Shown: piece by piece, positions 34,501 through 43,567 of the stretch
Numbering within the stretch: the stretch's first letter is position 1
How the letters are laid out: each line of letters opens with the position of its first letter
Source: Gammaproteobacteria bacterium
GTDB taxonomy: Bacteria > Pseudomonadota > Gammaproteobacteria > JACKNK01
Direction: 5' to 3'
Assembly (NCBI GenBank): GCA_024234955.1
Contig: JACKNK010000005.1
Location: 1 to 64,000, forward strand
DNA length: 64,000 bases
Notes under the pieces: model-generated
Told to the model about the DNA's origin: nothing
Databases searched by the model: none
Seen by the model: the letters and a program-made list of their open reading frames with translations, nothing else
Program-made: the position numbers and the translations under genes

Positions 34501-34641
34501 ACGTCGATCGCTTTTGGTCTCGCCTTCGCCACCTTCCTGGTGCTGTTCATCGTGCCGACCTTGTTGAGCCTGATGGAACAATCCAAATTCGCCATCGCCA
34601 CGCGGCTTCCGTTCACCTCAACCGACGAAAACGCCCCATAG
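31504..34641 (+). CDS. RND-family efflux transporter permease (HAE1-like)
   Basis: A 1045-residue inner-membrane proton antiporter with 12 hydrophobic segments (first helix at LLMVIMLLSGLFAL; central cluster near 330-480; C-terminal cluster near 855-1030). The proton-relay aspartates are visible in GIIVDDAIVVGEDSLTHYQ (TM4), and the conserved VVNDSIILVVFYKQ lies in the C-terminal half. It pairs with the upstream adaptor. The substrate cannot be told from sequence. Confidence 0.95.
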   Translation: MTFTHRQDIVGLFAQHKVAANLLMVIMLLSGLFALSRLNTQFFPNFELEVITVRVVWAGAAAEDVERSVTIPLEQNLRTVDGLDKLSSTSSQGISAIVLEFPEGTDMGQALNRVEERVTSVRNLPTDSEEPVVSHAARYDVIARVLIYGPQDRSELRHLARQFERELLDRGIAKVDLAGLPDEEMAIQIPQATLDSLGLSLQDVARRVSAESNDLPAGTVGRDDVGRQLRALLQRRSETGFEDIALIADQKGRLVRLGDVATIERRARPNQAEVFHDGQPAVELTAYRSENGDSLESARILAEWAEQAALVQPPNVHIKVYDEQWTLIRDRINLLLKNGLGGLVLVVAILFLFLNARVAWWVTLGIPISFMATIAVIYLIGGSINMISLFALIMALGIIVDDAIVVGEDSLTHYQTGESSLEAAEGGARRMLAPVLSSSLTTIAAFIPLLLVSGIIGKILNDIPVVIICVIIASLIESFLVLPGHLRHSFLTMHHAKPSRMRARLENGFNHFRDRQFRPALQFAVDHRALTVALALACMIGVVGLVKGGRLGFTFFPSVEGNIVLANATFVAGTPPQRVEAFIEGVEKALYDAETELGGNLVRASVVSRGSATFSGSHSAQQGDQFASITAELVPSDTRSVRNEELLRTWEAHVRKAPGLESLTMTSRRGGPPGRDVEVRLTGANATALKAAGLELVDMLKTIEGVSGIEDDMPFGQQQLLFDLTPQGEAIGLTVAEVGRQLRDAYDGNLAQIFNQGDEEVEVRVMLPDLERHRLSSLEDFQVRLPGGGSAPLSAVADLKERRGFEALRHAEGKLALTVFGDVDRDRNNADRIREQLAAKVLPDLVAKHGIDWEFTGKAEDQRETVGDMRRGALFALAMIYIVLAWVFGSYGWPLVVMAIIPFGIVGAIFGHWVMGIELTILSMFGLFGLSGIVVNDSIILVVFYKQLREQGLGVKEAVVEAACQRLRAVLLTSLTTIAGLSPLLFETSFQAQFLIPMATSIAFGLAFATFLVLFIVPTLLSLMEQSKFAIATRLPFTSTDENAP

Positions 34642-34736
34642 TTGTGCACCGGTCCCGCCAAATGCAGGGTTAACCGCCTACACTTGGAAACGTAACTTCC
34701 CTGTAACCCTGCAACCGGAGGCAAGCTGCCTGTCCG

Positions 34737-35501
34737 ATGGAAGCCCCAGACGCTATTACCCTGATCATCGTCGGCAACGAACTGCTGACTGGAAAACGCC
34801 AGGACCGGCATCTGAGCCACGCCATCGACATCCTCGCCGCACGCGGCCTGGAAACGCGGCAATGCACCATCGTCGGCGATCACCCGCGCCGATTGTGCCG
34901 GACCATCCGCAACGCCATGGCCGCCCGGGACATCGTGTTCTGCTTCGGCGGCATCGGGGCCACGCCGGACGATCACACCCGGCAAGCCGCCGCCGACGCC
35001 GCCCAGATGCCGTTGGTGATGCATGACGAAGCGCGTGCCCTGATCGAAGCGCGTTTCGGTGACGACACCTATCCCCATCGCATCCACATGGCGGAATTGC
35101 CCGCCGGATCGACGCTGATCCCCAACCCGGTCAACCAGATTCCCGGCTTCCGAATCAACGACGCCCATTTCCTGCCCGGCTTTCCGCAAATGGCCTACCC
35201 GATGATGGAATGGGTGCTGGACACACACTACCCCGACATGGGTGGGCCACGCCCGGTCGAGCACCTGGTCATCGTCCCGGACGTCACGGAAACCGATCTG
35301 ATGGACATATTGCAGTTACTGGACGGGAAACACCGCGACGTCGAGGTATCCAGCCTCGCCCACCTGGGGGCAGACGGTCGCCGGGTGGAAATCGGCCTGC
35401 GCGGCCAACCCGGCTATGTGGATGCGGCGCGCCGCGAGCTTGAAGCACTGCTCGATCAGCACAACCGGGCTTGGTATCTCAAGGATCCGGTCACGCCCTG
35501 A
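34737..35501 (+). CDS. CinA/MoaB-like molybdopterin-binding-domain protein
   Basis: A 254-residue protein with an N-terminal MoaB/Mog fold: ITLIIVGNELLTGKRQDRHLSHAIDILAARGL then TIVGDHPRRLCRTIRNAM and FCFGGIGATPDDHTRQAAADA. This is the CinA N-domain family (competence/damage-inducible protein A, ADP-ribose or molybdopterin-binding), but without the C-terminal pyridine-nucleotide amidase domain. Its role here is unknown. Confidence 0.85.
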   Translation: MEAPDAITLIIVGNELLTGKRQDRHLSHAIDILAARGLETRQCTIVGDHPRRLCRTIRNAMAARDIVFCFGGIGATPDDHTRQAAADAAQMPLVMHDEARALIEARFGDDTYPHRIHMAELPAGSTLIPNPVNQIPGFRINDAHFLPGFPQMAYPMMEWVLDTHYPDMGGPRPVEHLVIVPDVTETDLMDILQLLDGKHRDVEVSSLAHLGADGRRVEIGLRGQPGYVDAARRELEALLDQHNRAWYLKDPVTP

Positions 35502-35649
35502 GCACGCGCTTCCTTGCTGTGGAACGCGGATCCACGCCGCATTTCCCGCTTGGACCGTCGGGCATCGGCGAACCCATCGAGTGCCGCCCGATCCACTATG
35601 CTTGCCGGACCACCCGCCTGCTGGACGCTCCCAACCCACTGATGTCCGG

Positions 35650-37422
35650 ATGAACCAAGCGCCATTGCCCCCATTGCCGCCCTCGGAGGCGGCTGCCGTC
35701 GAGTTCGACCGCGTCGCGCTCGTCTACCAACACGCCATCGGCGGATACATTGCCACCCTGATCAACGCCACCGTGGTGGCGATCGTGATGTGGCTATCCG
35801 TGCAAAACCCGGTGGTGCCGTACTGGTTGGCAATGATGTACGCGATCGTCGCCTTCCGCTTTATCTTGCTGCACCGCTATGGCAACCCCAAGCAAGCGCC
35901 TCTGGATGTAAGGCGACGGGTCTATGTCCTGGGCACCGCGTTGGCGGGCGTCGGCTGGGGCTCGGCCGCCCCGTTCTTCTTCCCGGACATCGACATCACG
36001 AACCAGGTCTTCCTGGGTTTCGTCCTTGCCGGCATGGCAGCGGGCGCCATTTACGTGATGGCCGCTCTGCCACAGGCATTGGTCGCATTCGTGTTGCCGA
36101 TCCTGCTGCCCTACGCGGCCCTGTCGTTCATGGGTGGCGGCACCATCGGGTATGCGATGGGCATCTTGACCCTGGTATTCACCGCCATCGTATTGAGCAC
36201 CCTGGTCAGCACCTTCCGGACGGTGAATACCGCGCTCCATCTCAAGCACCACAACCAAAGCCTGCTCACCGATCTGACTCAGGCCAAGGAGCGCGCCGAA
36301 GGCGCGAACCGTGCGAAAAGTGAATTTCTGGCCAACATGAGCCACGAAATCCGCACCCCGATGAACGGGGTGCTCGGCACCCTGCAACTGCTCTCCGACA
36401 GCGCGCTGGACGCCGAACAACTCAAGCTGGTGGAGACCTCTCGGGAATCGGCGGAAAGCCTGCTGCGCCTGCTCAGCGACATCCTCGACCTCTCCAAGAT
36501 CGAGGCCGGCAAGCTGAACATGGAACAGCGCGTGTTCGATCTGCGTGCGACCATCCGCGACGTCAGCCAGCTTTATCGGCCCCTGGCGGACGCCAAAGGA
36601 CTTGCGTACCGATCCGAAATCGGCGACGCCCTGCCCCGGCACGTCACCGGCGACTCGCTTCGGCTCCGTCAAGTGCTGAGTAATCTGCTTGGCAATGCGA
36701 TCAAGTTCACCCAGGAAGGCGGGCTCGCCCTCACCGTTACCGCGACGCACATCGCCGACGGGATTGCCCGGGTCCGTTTCGTCGTCAGCGATACCGGCAT
36801 CGGCATTCCCAAGGAGATTCAGAAGTATCTGTTTCAACCGTTTCAACAGGCCGACGGATCAACCACTCGACGCTTCGGCGGCAGCGGGCTCGGTCTCGCC
36901 ATCTCCCGGCAACTGGTGGAGCTGCTCGGTGGCGAGGTTCATCTTGAAAGCGACGCCGGAAAAGGCGCCACCTTCTGGTTCGAGATCCCACTCAAGCTGG
37001 CCCTGGAACCGACTCCGGAACACCCCATCGAATTACCGCAGATACGGGCAAACACCCCCGTTCTGCTGGTCGAGGACAACCCCGTCAACCAACTGGTCAC
37101 CCGCAAGATGCTCGAAGCCCTGGGGGTCACCGTGGATGTCGCCGACGACGGTCGCCAGGCCTTGGAATTTCTAAACCGCAAGTCCTACGAGTTGGTCCTG
37201 ATGGATTGCCAGATGCCGACGGTGGATGGCTACGAAGCCACCCACCGCTGGCGCATCATCGAGGCGGAACGACACCTTCCGCCCACGCCGATCATCGCGC
37301 TCACCGCCAATGCCATGGAAGGCGACCGGGAGCGCTGCCTCGACGCCGGCATGAACGATTACCTTGCCAAACCCACCGGTCGGGACGCCCTCAAGGCCAT
37401 GTTGCAACGTTGGCTGGTTTGA
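35650..37422 (+). CDS. Hybrid sensor histidine kinase with membrane N-terminus
   Basis: A 590-residue hybrid kinase. The N-terminal ~200 residues contain about six hydrophobic helices. A linker leads to HisKA with acceptor His232 (RAKSEFLANMSHEIRTPMNG), then a HATPase (NLLGNAIKFTQEGG, VSDTGIGIPKEI, GGSGLGLAIS), and a receiver domain from about residue 472 (PVLLVEDNPVNQ...LVLMDCQMPTVDGYEA, with the acceptor Asp in LVLMD). Signal and partner are unknown; no regulator gene is adjacent. Confidence 0.93.
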   Translation: MNQAPLPPLPPSEAAAVEFDRVALVYQHAIGGYIATLINATVVAIVMWLSVQNPVVPYWLAMMYAIVAFRFILLHRYGNPKQAPLDVRRRVYVLGTALAGVGWGSAAPFFFPDIDITNQVFLGFVLAGMAAGAIYVMAALPQALVAFVLPILLPYAALSFMGGGTIGYAMGILTLVFTAIVLSTLVSTFRTVNTALHLKHHNQSLLTDLTQAKERAEGANRAKSEFLANMSHEIRTPMNGVLGTLQLLSDSALDAEQLKLVETSRESAESLLRLLSDILDLSKIEAGKLNMEQRVFDLRATIRDVSQLYRPLADAKGLAYRSEIGDALPRHVTGDSLRLRQVLSNLLGNAIKFTQEGGLALTVTATHIADGIARVRFVVSDTGIGIPKEIQKYLFQPFQQADGSTTRRFGGSGLGLAISRQLVELLGGEVHLESDAGKGATFWFEIPLKLALEPTPEHPIELPQIRANTPVLLVEDNPVNQLVTRKMLEALGVTVDVADDGRQALEFLNRKSYELVLMDCQMPTVDGYEATHRWRIIEAERHLPPTPIIALTANAMEGDRERCLDAGMNDYLAKPTGRDALKAMLQRWLV

Positions 37423-37504
37423 GGCGATCCAGGCCCGCCTCGTTGGCAAGAATCGCGCATCGCACACGGTCTCTCCGATCAGGACAATCATTCGGAGACA
37501 CCCC

Positions 37505-38062
37505 ATGTTCCCATTCCCCGCCTGGCTGCGTCGCAGTCTGCTGATCCTGCCTCTGGCGGGCTTGATCTTTCTCGGGTTGCAAGCCCCCGTCAGCACGTCG
37601 GTCCAGGCCGCTCCCGCTCCGGAATTCACCGGCAGCGACACAGACTGGCTCAATGGCGGCCCACTCGACTGGCAACAACTGCGCGGCAAAGTCGTTCTGC
37701 TCGATGTCTGGACCTTCGAATGCTGGAACTGTTACCGCTCCTTTCCCTGGTTGAACGATCTGGAAGCGCGCTACGCCGGCAAGGATTTCCAGGTCATCGG
37801 CATCCATTCCCCCGAGTTCGACCGCGAAAAGGATCCGACCGCCGTCGCTGCGAAGATGCGGGAATTCAAGCTCGACCACCCGGTCATGCTCGACAACGAC
37901 TTTGCCTACTGGAAGGCACTCGGTAACCGCTACTGGCCGGCCTTCTATCTGGTCGACAAGCAGGGCGCGATCCGCTATCGCCACGTCGGTGAAACCCACT
38001 CAGGCAGTCGCCAAGCGCGGGCATTAGAAGCCCAACTCGACGCGCTGCTCGCCGAAGACTGA
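37505..38062 (+). CDS. TlpA-like thioredoxin-fold protein
   Basis: A 185-residue periplasmic thiol-disulfide protein. A hydrophobic N-terminus (LLILPLAGLIFLGLQA) serves as signal or anchor, followed by a thioredoxin fold with catalytic CWNC at Cys73/Cys76 (VVLLDVWTFECWNCYRSFPWL) and a cis-Pro loop near RYWPAFYLVDKQG. GGAG precedes the ATG. It belongs to the TlpA/ResA/DsbE-like group; the exact substrate is unknown. Confidence 0.9.
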   Translation: MFPFPAWLRRSLLILPLAGLIFLGLQAPVSTSVQAAPAPEFTGSDTDWLNGGPLDWQQLRGKVVLLDVWTFECWNCYRSFPWLNDLEARYAGKDFQVIGIHSPEFDREKDPTAVAAKMREFKLDHPVMLDNDFAYWKALGNRYWPAFYLVDKQGAIRYRHVGETHSGSRQARALEAQLDALLAED

Positions 38063-38126
38063 GCTATACCCCCTTTTGGCGGTCGTCCCTTACCGCCTTC
38101 CCACCCTTACCAAAGGCGGCGCGCAC

Positions 38127-39629
38127 ATGAGCGGTAACGAAATGTTCAGCCTGATCAACGCCGTGCTCGAATGGCTTGCGTTGCTGTTCATATTCGCGGT
38201 CGGCCTGTCGTTCCTCGTTGTGATCGTGCTCTATGTCGTGGATCGTCTGCAGACCAAGCATGCGGTCCGCCGCAATTATCCGGTGGTGGGGCGCTTTCGT
38301 TATCTGTTCGAGCATCTGGGCGAGTTCTTCCGCCAGTATTTTTTCGCGATGGACCGCGAGGAATTGCCGTTCAATCGTGCGCAACGTTCCTGGGTGTATC
38401 GCGCCGCCAAGAACATCGACAACACCGTTGCCTTCGGTTCCACCCGGGATCTGCGCGTCCCCGGGTCGGTGCTGTTCGCCAACACCCCCTTCCCCACGCT
38501 GGGTGAAGACGCCGTGGAAACCCGCCCCATCACCATCGGCGAGGCCTGCCAGAAACCCTATACGACCCGTTCGTTGATCGGCATTTCCGGCATGAGTTAC
38601 GGCGCCATCTCACGTCCGGCAGTACGCGCCCTGTCCAAAGGTGCTGCGATGGCCGGCATCTGGATGAACACGGGCGAAGGCGGACTCAGCCCTTATCACC
38701 TGGAGGGAGGTTGCGACATCATCTTCCAGATCGGCACCGCCAAGAACGGCGTCCGCGACGAGCACGGACAGCTCTCGGACGAACGCATCCGCACCCTCGC
38801 CGCCCTGCCCGAAGTGAAGATGTTCGAGATCAAGCTCAGCCAGGGCGCAAAACCCGGCAAGGGCGGCATCCTGCCCGGGAGCAAGGTCACGGCGGAAATC
38901 GCGGGGATTCGTGGCATCCCCATCGGGCAGGATGCGATCAGCCCGAACCGGCATCCCGAAATCATCGATAACGACAGTCTGCTCGATATGGTCGCCCGGG
39001 TTCGGAAAACCAGCGGAAAACCGGTCGGCTTCAAGTTCGTGATCGGCGACGATGCCTGGCTCGACAGCCTTTGCGTCAGGATTTCTGCGCGCGGCGCCGA
39101 CGCGGCACCCGATTTCATCACCCTCGACTCGGCCGATGGCGGCACCGGTGCTGCCCCCATGCCGCTGATCGATGACGTCGGCGTCCCCTTGCGCGAAGCC
39201 CTGCCGATGCTGGTGGACGCACTCAAACGCCACGGCCTGCGCGAGCGTGTAAAGGTGATCTGCTCCGGCAAGATGGTCACCCCGACCGATGTCGCCTGGG
39301 CGCTGTGCATGGGCGCGGACTTCTGCGTCACCGCGCGCGGTTTCATGTTCTCGCTGGGCTGCATCCAGGCCTTGCAATGCAATCGCAACACCTGCCCCAC
39401 CGGGATCACTACCCACAACAAGAAACTACAACGCGGTCTCGTACCCGAAGACAAGGCTGTAAGGGTCGCCAACTACGCCCGCAACATCACCAAGGAAGTC
39501 GGCATCATCGCCCACTCCTGCGGCGTCCGCGAACCCCGCGAACTGAGCCGCGCCCACGCCCGCATCGTCCTGCCCAACGGTCGTTCCGAACGCCTCGACC
39601 GCCTCTACCCGGAATCCGCACGCCCATAA
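38127..39629 (+). CDS. Membrane-anchored FMN glutamate-synthase-like protein
   Basis: A 500-residue protein with one N-terminal transmembrane helix (LALLFIFAVGLSFLVVIVLYVV) and a GltS-type FMN/Fe-S domain (GISGMSYGAISRPAVRALSKGA, ITLDSADGGTGAAPMPL, SLGCIQALQCNRNTCPTG). It is much shorter than the ~1500-residue glutamate synthase and lacks the glutaminase domain. The start ATG 38127 is chosen over an upstream TTG. The reaction is unproven; it may be a dehydrogenase rather than glutamate synthase. Confidence 0.88.
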   Translation: MSGNEMFSLINAVLEWLALLFIFAVGLSFLVVIVLYVVDRLQTKHAVRRNYPVVGRFRYLFEHLGEFFRQYFFAMDREELPFNRAQRSWVYRAAKNIDNTVAFGSTRDLRVPGSVLFANTPFPTLGEDAVETRPITIGEACQKPYTTRSLIGISGMSYGAISRPAVRALSKGAAMAGIWMNTGEGGLSPYHLEGGCDIIFQIGTAKNGVRDEHGQLSDERIRTLAALPEVKMFEIKLSQGAKPGKGGILPGSKVTAEIAGIRGIPIGQDAISPNRHPEIIDNDSLLDMVARVRKTSGKPVGFKFVIGDDAWLDSLCVRISARGADAAPDFITLDSADGGTGAAPMPLIDDVGVPLREALPMLVDALKRHGLRERVKVICSGKMVTPTDVAWALCMGADFCVTARGFMFSLGCIQALQCNRNTCPTGITTHNKKLQRGLVPEDKAVRVANYARNITKEVGIIAHSCGVREPRELSRAHARIVLPNGRSERLDRLYPESARP

Positions 39630-39644
39630 AATGGATCGCGTGGG

Positions 39645-39714
39645 GTGATACCCGCAGGGGTTCCGCCACGTTGGGCGCCGTTTCGGCGGAACCCCTTCGG
39701 GTATCCGCCCTACG
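39645..39714. repeat. REP-like palindrome, family B, variant
   Basis: Inverted arms GGTGATACCCGCAGGGGTTC and GGCGGAACCCCTTCGGGTAT at the end of the FMN-protein gene, 130 bp before purD. It is related to the palindromes at 16.1 and 28.8-29.0 kb. Confidence 0.8.
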
Positions 39715-39843
39715 GTCAGCACGCCACCGGACAACGCTGGCCACCGGCGCAATGCCGATGTCCAGCCGATGCAAATTGACACCCCCCGATCCCCCTTTGC
39801 ATAGTCCCGCGCTCCCAAGAATTCGGACGAACGAGGCAACCCC

Positions 39844-41127
39844 ATGCAGGTACTGATCATCGGCGGCGGTGGGCGCGAGCACGCGCTGGCCTGGAAAGCG
39901 GCGCAATCTCCCAAGGTCCGTAAGGTCTTCGTCGCCCCGGGCAATGCCGGAACAGCTCGGGAGCCCGGCATCGAGAACGTCGCAATCGCTGCGGAAGACA
40001 TCGATGGGCTGCTCGATTTTGCGCAAGCCCACAACATCGGCCTGACCATCGTCGGCCCCGAGGCGCCACTGGTCGCGGGCGTGGTGGATGCATTCCAGAA
40101 CGCCGGTCTGCGTTGCTTCGGGCCGAGCGCCGGAGCCGCGCAGCTCGAAGGTTCCAAGGCCTTCACCAAGGACTTCCTCGCCCGGCACCGGATTCCGACC
40201 GCCGCCTACGCGGTGTTCACCGAACTCGATGCCGCACTCGCTTATCTGCACGAACAAGGTGCGCCGATCGTGATCAAGGCCGATGGACTCGCCGCAGGCA
40301 AGGGCGTCATCGTCGCCACGGACATGGCGACCGCCGAAGCCGCTGTCCGCGACATGCTCTCCGGAAATGCCTTTGGCGACGCGGGCAGCCGCGTGGTCAT
40401 CGAGGAATTTCTGGAGGGCGAGGAGGCCAGTTTCATCGTCATCGCGGACGGGGATCACGTCCTGCCGATGGCCACCAGCCAGGATCACAAGCGCGTCGGC
40501 GACGGCGACACGGGACCCAACACCGGGGGCATGGGCGCGTATTCCCCGGCCCCGGTGGTGACCCCGGAAATCCACGACCGCATCATGAACGAGGTCATCT
40601 GGCCGACCGTGCGCGGCATGGCCGCCGAGGGTCTGCCTTACACCGGCTTCCTCTACGCCGGTCTGATGATTGCCGCCGACGGGACCCCCAAGGTTATCGA
40701 ATACAACTGTCGCTTCGGCGACCCGGAGACCCAGCCGATCATGATGCGCTTGCGCTCCGACCTGGTCGCGCATTGTGAGGCCGCGCTCGACAAGGCCCTT
40801 GATCGGGAACAGACCGACTGGGACCCGCGTCCCAGCCTGGGCGTAGTCATGGCCGCCGGCGGCTACCCCAACCGCTATGCCAAGGGCGCGGTGATCAACG
40901 GCCTCGACGCGGAAATCGCCGATAGCAAGGTCTTTCATGCCGGCACCGCCGACCAGCAAGGCAATGTGGTCACCAGCGGCGGTCGGGTGCTCTGCGTGGT
41001 GGGCCTGGGTGACAGCGTCAGCGCGGCGCAAGCCAGGTCCTACCAGCGCGTGGCCACGATAAGCTGGGACGGCGAATTTCACCGCAACGACATCGGCTAC
41101 CGCGCCATCGCGCGCGAAAACGCCTGA
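39844..41127 (+). CDS. purD: Phosphoribosylamine-glycine ligase
   Basis: GAR synthetase of purine biosynthesis, 427 residues. It has GGGGREHALAWKAAQS at the start, GPEAPLVAGVVDAF, ATP-grasp elements KADGLAAGKGVIVA and EEFLEGEEASFIVI, and GDPETQPIMMRL in the active site. A GAGG ribosome site is visible. It is isolated from purC, and a REP palindrome follows. Confidence 0.97.
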   Translation: MQVLIIGGGGREHALAWKAAQSPKVRKVFVAPGNAGTAREPGIENVAIAAEDIDGLLDFAQAHNIGLTIVGPEAPLVAGVVDAFQNAGLRCFGPSAGAAQLEGSKAFTKDFLARHRIPTAAYAVFTELDAALAYLHEQGAPIVIKADGLAAGKGVIVATDMATAEAAVRDMLSGNAFGDAGSRVVIEEFLEGEEASFIVIADGDHVLPMATSQDHKRVGDGDTGPNTGGMGAYSPAPVVTPEIHDRIMNEVIWPTVRGMAAEGLPYTGFLYAGLMIAADGTPKVIEYNCRFGDPETQPIMMRLRSDLVAHCEAALDKALDREQTDWDPRPSLGVVMAAGGYPNRYAKGAVINGLDAEIADSKVFHAGTADQQGNVVTSGGRVLCVVGLGDSVSAAQARSYQRVATISWDGEFHRNDIGYRAIARENA

Positions 41128-41137
41128 GAGCCCGCCT

Positions 41138-41209
41138 TGTAGCGGCTTCAGCCGCGATCGGCATTGATGCCGACGCAGACGCCGGTCGCGGCTGAAGCCG
41201 CGCCTACAG
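41138..41209. repeat. REP-like palindrome, family A
   Basis: Inverted pair of TAGCGGCTTCAGCCGCG-type arms between purD and a small gene, same family as 7205, 55328 and 62481. Confidence 0.85.
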
Positions 41210-41219
41210 CCTTGAACCC

Positions 41220-41594
41220 ATGAATCTCCTCTCCATCGTCGAATCTCCGTTACACCCGAATTTCGCGTCCCTGTACGCGGAACTCGGCATCATCGAGACC
41301 CGCGTCGATTCGATGCGCAAGGCGATGAAGGAAGCCAAGCGAAACCCGCCGGATTTCGTGGTCGCCGAGTTCGTCTACGGCTGGGGCAACAACTACGCCG
41401 GCGTGAATCTCTCCAATCTCGACGTGCTGCTCTACGCCCTGGAAAAATTCGCCCCCGAGACCCGCGTGATCGTGTTCGCCGACAAGGACGAACGCCCCCA
41501 CGTCGACAAGTTGCTCGACATATTTCCGCTGCATGGTGTGCTGGTAAATCCACCGCGCATTGCCGACATGCGTGCGCTGCTGACCACCGCGTAG
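41220..41594 (+). CDS. Conserved hypothetical protein
   Basis: A 124-residue protein of unknown function with NPPDFVVAEFVYGWGNNYAGVNLSNLD and an acidic DKDERPHVDKLLDIFPLHG segment. It has no signal peptide or membrane helix. It starts 10 bp after a REP palindrome and looks like a single-gene unit; similar proteins have no assigned role that I can name. Confidence 0.65.
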   Translation: MNLLSIVESPLHPNFASLYAELGIIETRVDSMRKAMKEAKRNPPDFVVAEFVYGWGNNYAGVNLSNLDVLLYALEKFAPETRVIVFADKDERPHVDKLLDIFPLHGVLVNPPRIADMRALLTTA

Positions 41595-41720
41595 GTTGGA
41601 GCCCAAAGGGTTCCGCCCTGGACACAAAACCCGGCGAGCTATTCGCCCACCAGCTATGGGCATGCTTCGCTTGCGATCTGTCGGAAGATGCGGGACTTCT
41701 GAAACCACGCGGATGGTCCC

Positions 41721-42029
41721 ATGTCCCTGACCAACTACCTCGCCGAACTGCAGCGGCTGCGCAATGATCCTCAGCTTGCCGCCAACATCCTGCGTTACGC
41801 CGTCGATGGCAATGTCGATGCGCAATACGCGATGGGGCTGATCTATGCGGAAGGACGCGGTGTCGGGGTCGATCTGGCGCGTGCGCATTACTGGCTCAGC
41901 CTGGCCACCGATCAAGGCGACATCGATGCACGCATCCTGCGTAACGTGATCGGCGCACAGATGAGCGAAGAGGAATATCAGGCCAGCCTGCGCATGCGCC
42001 AGGGGCCGAAACTGAGTCTGGTGAAATGA
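41721..42029 (+). CDS. Sel1-repeat-like protein
   Basis: A 102-residue protein with at least one Sel1-like repeat (DAQYAMGLIYAEGRGVGVDLARAHYWLSLATDQGD), an alpha-alpha hairpin protein-interaction module. The next gene overlaps its 3' end by 4 nt (ATGA), so the two are translated in coupling. Confidence 0.75.
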   Translation: MSLTNYLAELQRLRNDPQLAANILRYAVDGNVDAQYAMGLIYAEGRGVGVDLARAHYWLSLATDQGDIDARILRNVIGAQMSEEEYQASLRMRQGPKLSLVK

Positions 42030-42424
42030 GCGCGCAGAGAACCCCTTCCGGTGACGACGGTCAGCTCAACGTCCTCGGGCTGCCACTCGAACCTTGCGGC
42101 ACCGATCCGATGACCGGTTTCCTGCGCGACGGGCGTTGTTGGGCCGGTCCGCAGGACATGGGATCGCACACCATCTGCGTGCGCGTGACCGCAGAACTGT
42201 TGGCGTTCATGCGCGACCACGGTAACGACCTGATCACTCCGATTCCGGAGTACGGTTTCCCCGGCCTGCAACCCGGCGACCGCTGGTGCGTGGTCGCGGC
42301 CTACTGGAAACTGGCCTACGACGAAGGCGTGATCGGGCCAGTCTATCTGTTGCGCACCAACCAGAAGGCGCTGGAAATTGTCTCGCTTGCGGAGCTCAAG
42401 CCGCACGCCCTTGATCTGAGCTGA
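42026..42424 (+). CDS. DUF2237-family protein
   Basis: A 132-residue protein with the DUF2237 signature NVLGLPLEPCGTDPMTGFLRDGRCWAGPQDMGSHTICVRVTAELLAFM and a C-terminal PGDRWCVVAAYWKLAYDEGVIGPVYLLRTNQKALE. Its three cysteines (near residues 24, 36 and 45) may bind a metal. It is coupled to the upstream Sel1-like gene by a 4-nt overlap. Function unknown. Confidence 0.85.
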   Translation: MSAQRTPSGDDGQLNVLGLPLEPCGTDPMTGFLRDGRCWAGPQDMGSHTICVRVTAELLAFMRDHGNDLITPIPEYGFPGLQPGDRWCVVAAYWKLAYDEGVIGPVYLLRTNQKALEIVSLAELKPHALDLS

Positions 42425-42533
42425 GTCATCCGCGCCGGCATCACGCCAACCGTTTTCCGGGATACCCGCCATGCCCCGGATTCGCACCAATCTGCCCGGG
42501 ATCGTCGAGTCCCTCCGCAAGGTCCCTGGCCGA

Positions 42534-43274
42534 TCAGCAGATCAAGTCCGACAACCAGCCCTGCACCCCCCCTGTTTCCGATGAAACCGGTCGATGGTTC
42601 TGGTAGCAGGCGCCCGGTGGCTGGTGATTCTCCGCCCCGGTAAACACCACCAACCCCTCGCCGGGAAGTTCCAGGCTGTCCGCAGGCAGGGCTTCGAAGG
42701 TCAGCACCTCTTCGCCGTCGGCGCTGACCGTGCAATCCCACCAACCCTGATAGATGTTCCGGGTGCGCATCGCGATACGGCCATCCTCGCGCTGCCAGAC
42801 CTTGGTGACGCGCTTGTCCGGGCCTTGTGAACGGCCAAGACACGCACTCATCGCGGGGAGATAGTCGGCAAGTTTTTCCCACCAGGGGAGCGGTTGCGGG
42901 GTTTCCGGTACAGCCTGAATTCCCGCTTCGCATTGGCCATTGAGCGATTCGCCATTGGGCAGTGCCACATTGGCCATCAGCGCACCGGCTTTTGCGGCCT
43001 GAGTGATGAACACCACCAGGTCGGCCTCCGCCCCTTCGCTCCGCCCCCGCCATATGTAGCCACTCGACGGCTGGCCCGTGCCCTTGCCGCGCAACTGCCA
43101 GCGCGCCTCGCCCATTCCCTTCATGGCCTGACTGAAATTCGCGGTCTCAGGCTCAAGCTCCAGACGCCAGTCCGGCGCCGTTCCATTGCAGCTCAACGGC
43201 GCCGCGTGCGCAGCGAACCCGGGCAGGGCGAGGCTGAGCATGAGCAGACTTTGGCGAAAAACCCCTCGATGCAT
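42534..43274 (-). CDS. Secreted hypothetical protein
   Basis: A 246-residue protein with a Sec signal peptide ending AAHA, followed by four or more cysteines (PLSCNG, GQCEAG, SACLG, WDCTV, ACYQ, LIC) that could form disulfides. It is probably periplasmic. No domain is recognised with confidence. It is encoded on the minus strand, convergent with DUF2237 and adjacent to a MITE copy. Confidence 0.75.
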   Translation of the reverse strand: MHRGVFRQSLLMLSLALPGFAAHAAPLSCNGTAPDWRLELEPETANFSQAMKGMGEARWQLRGKGTGQPSSGYIWRGRSEGAEADLVVFITQAAKAGALMANVALPNGESLNGQCEAGIQAVPETPQPLPWWEKLADYLPAMSACLGRSQGPDKRVTKVWQREDGRIAMRTRNIYQGWWDCTVSADGEEVLTFEALPADSLELPGEGLVVFTGAENHQPPGACYQNHRPVSSETGGVQGWLSDLIC

Positions 43275-43312
43275 CGTGCATCTCCCGTCATTGAAATCAG
43301 GGTCGAGTATAG

Positions 43313-43473
43313 GGAACCTCTGATCGAATCATTCACGGACATCTGAAGCCTGAAATGGCCGCTTTCTGCGTTGCGAAACTTGGCAATAGACCGGCTATTA
43401 CCTGCGTTCCGCGCCTTGAACGCGACAATTTCAGCCATTCAGCTGAACCGTGAATGATTCAATCAGAGGTTCC
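43313..43473. mobile_element. MITE-like palindromic element, copy 2
   Basis: 161 bp with terminal inverted repeats of about 26 bp and one mismatch (GGAACCTCTGAT..., complementary ATCAGAGGTTCC). The interior is similar to copy 1 at 15108-15267, including CTTG-CAATAG-GGCTATT and CGCGCCTTGAA blocks. It is non-coding and lies between two divergent genes. Confidence 0.85.
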
Positions 43474-43567
43474 TTAGGGAGGCGAATCCGCGCCAACGCC
43501 ACTTGCTCTGATATTGCGCAAGCCGATAGGGTGCCCGTCGAGGACCGCCATCGAAACAGGGAATGTC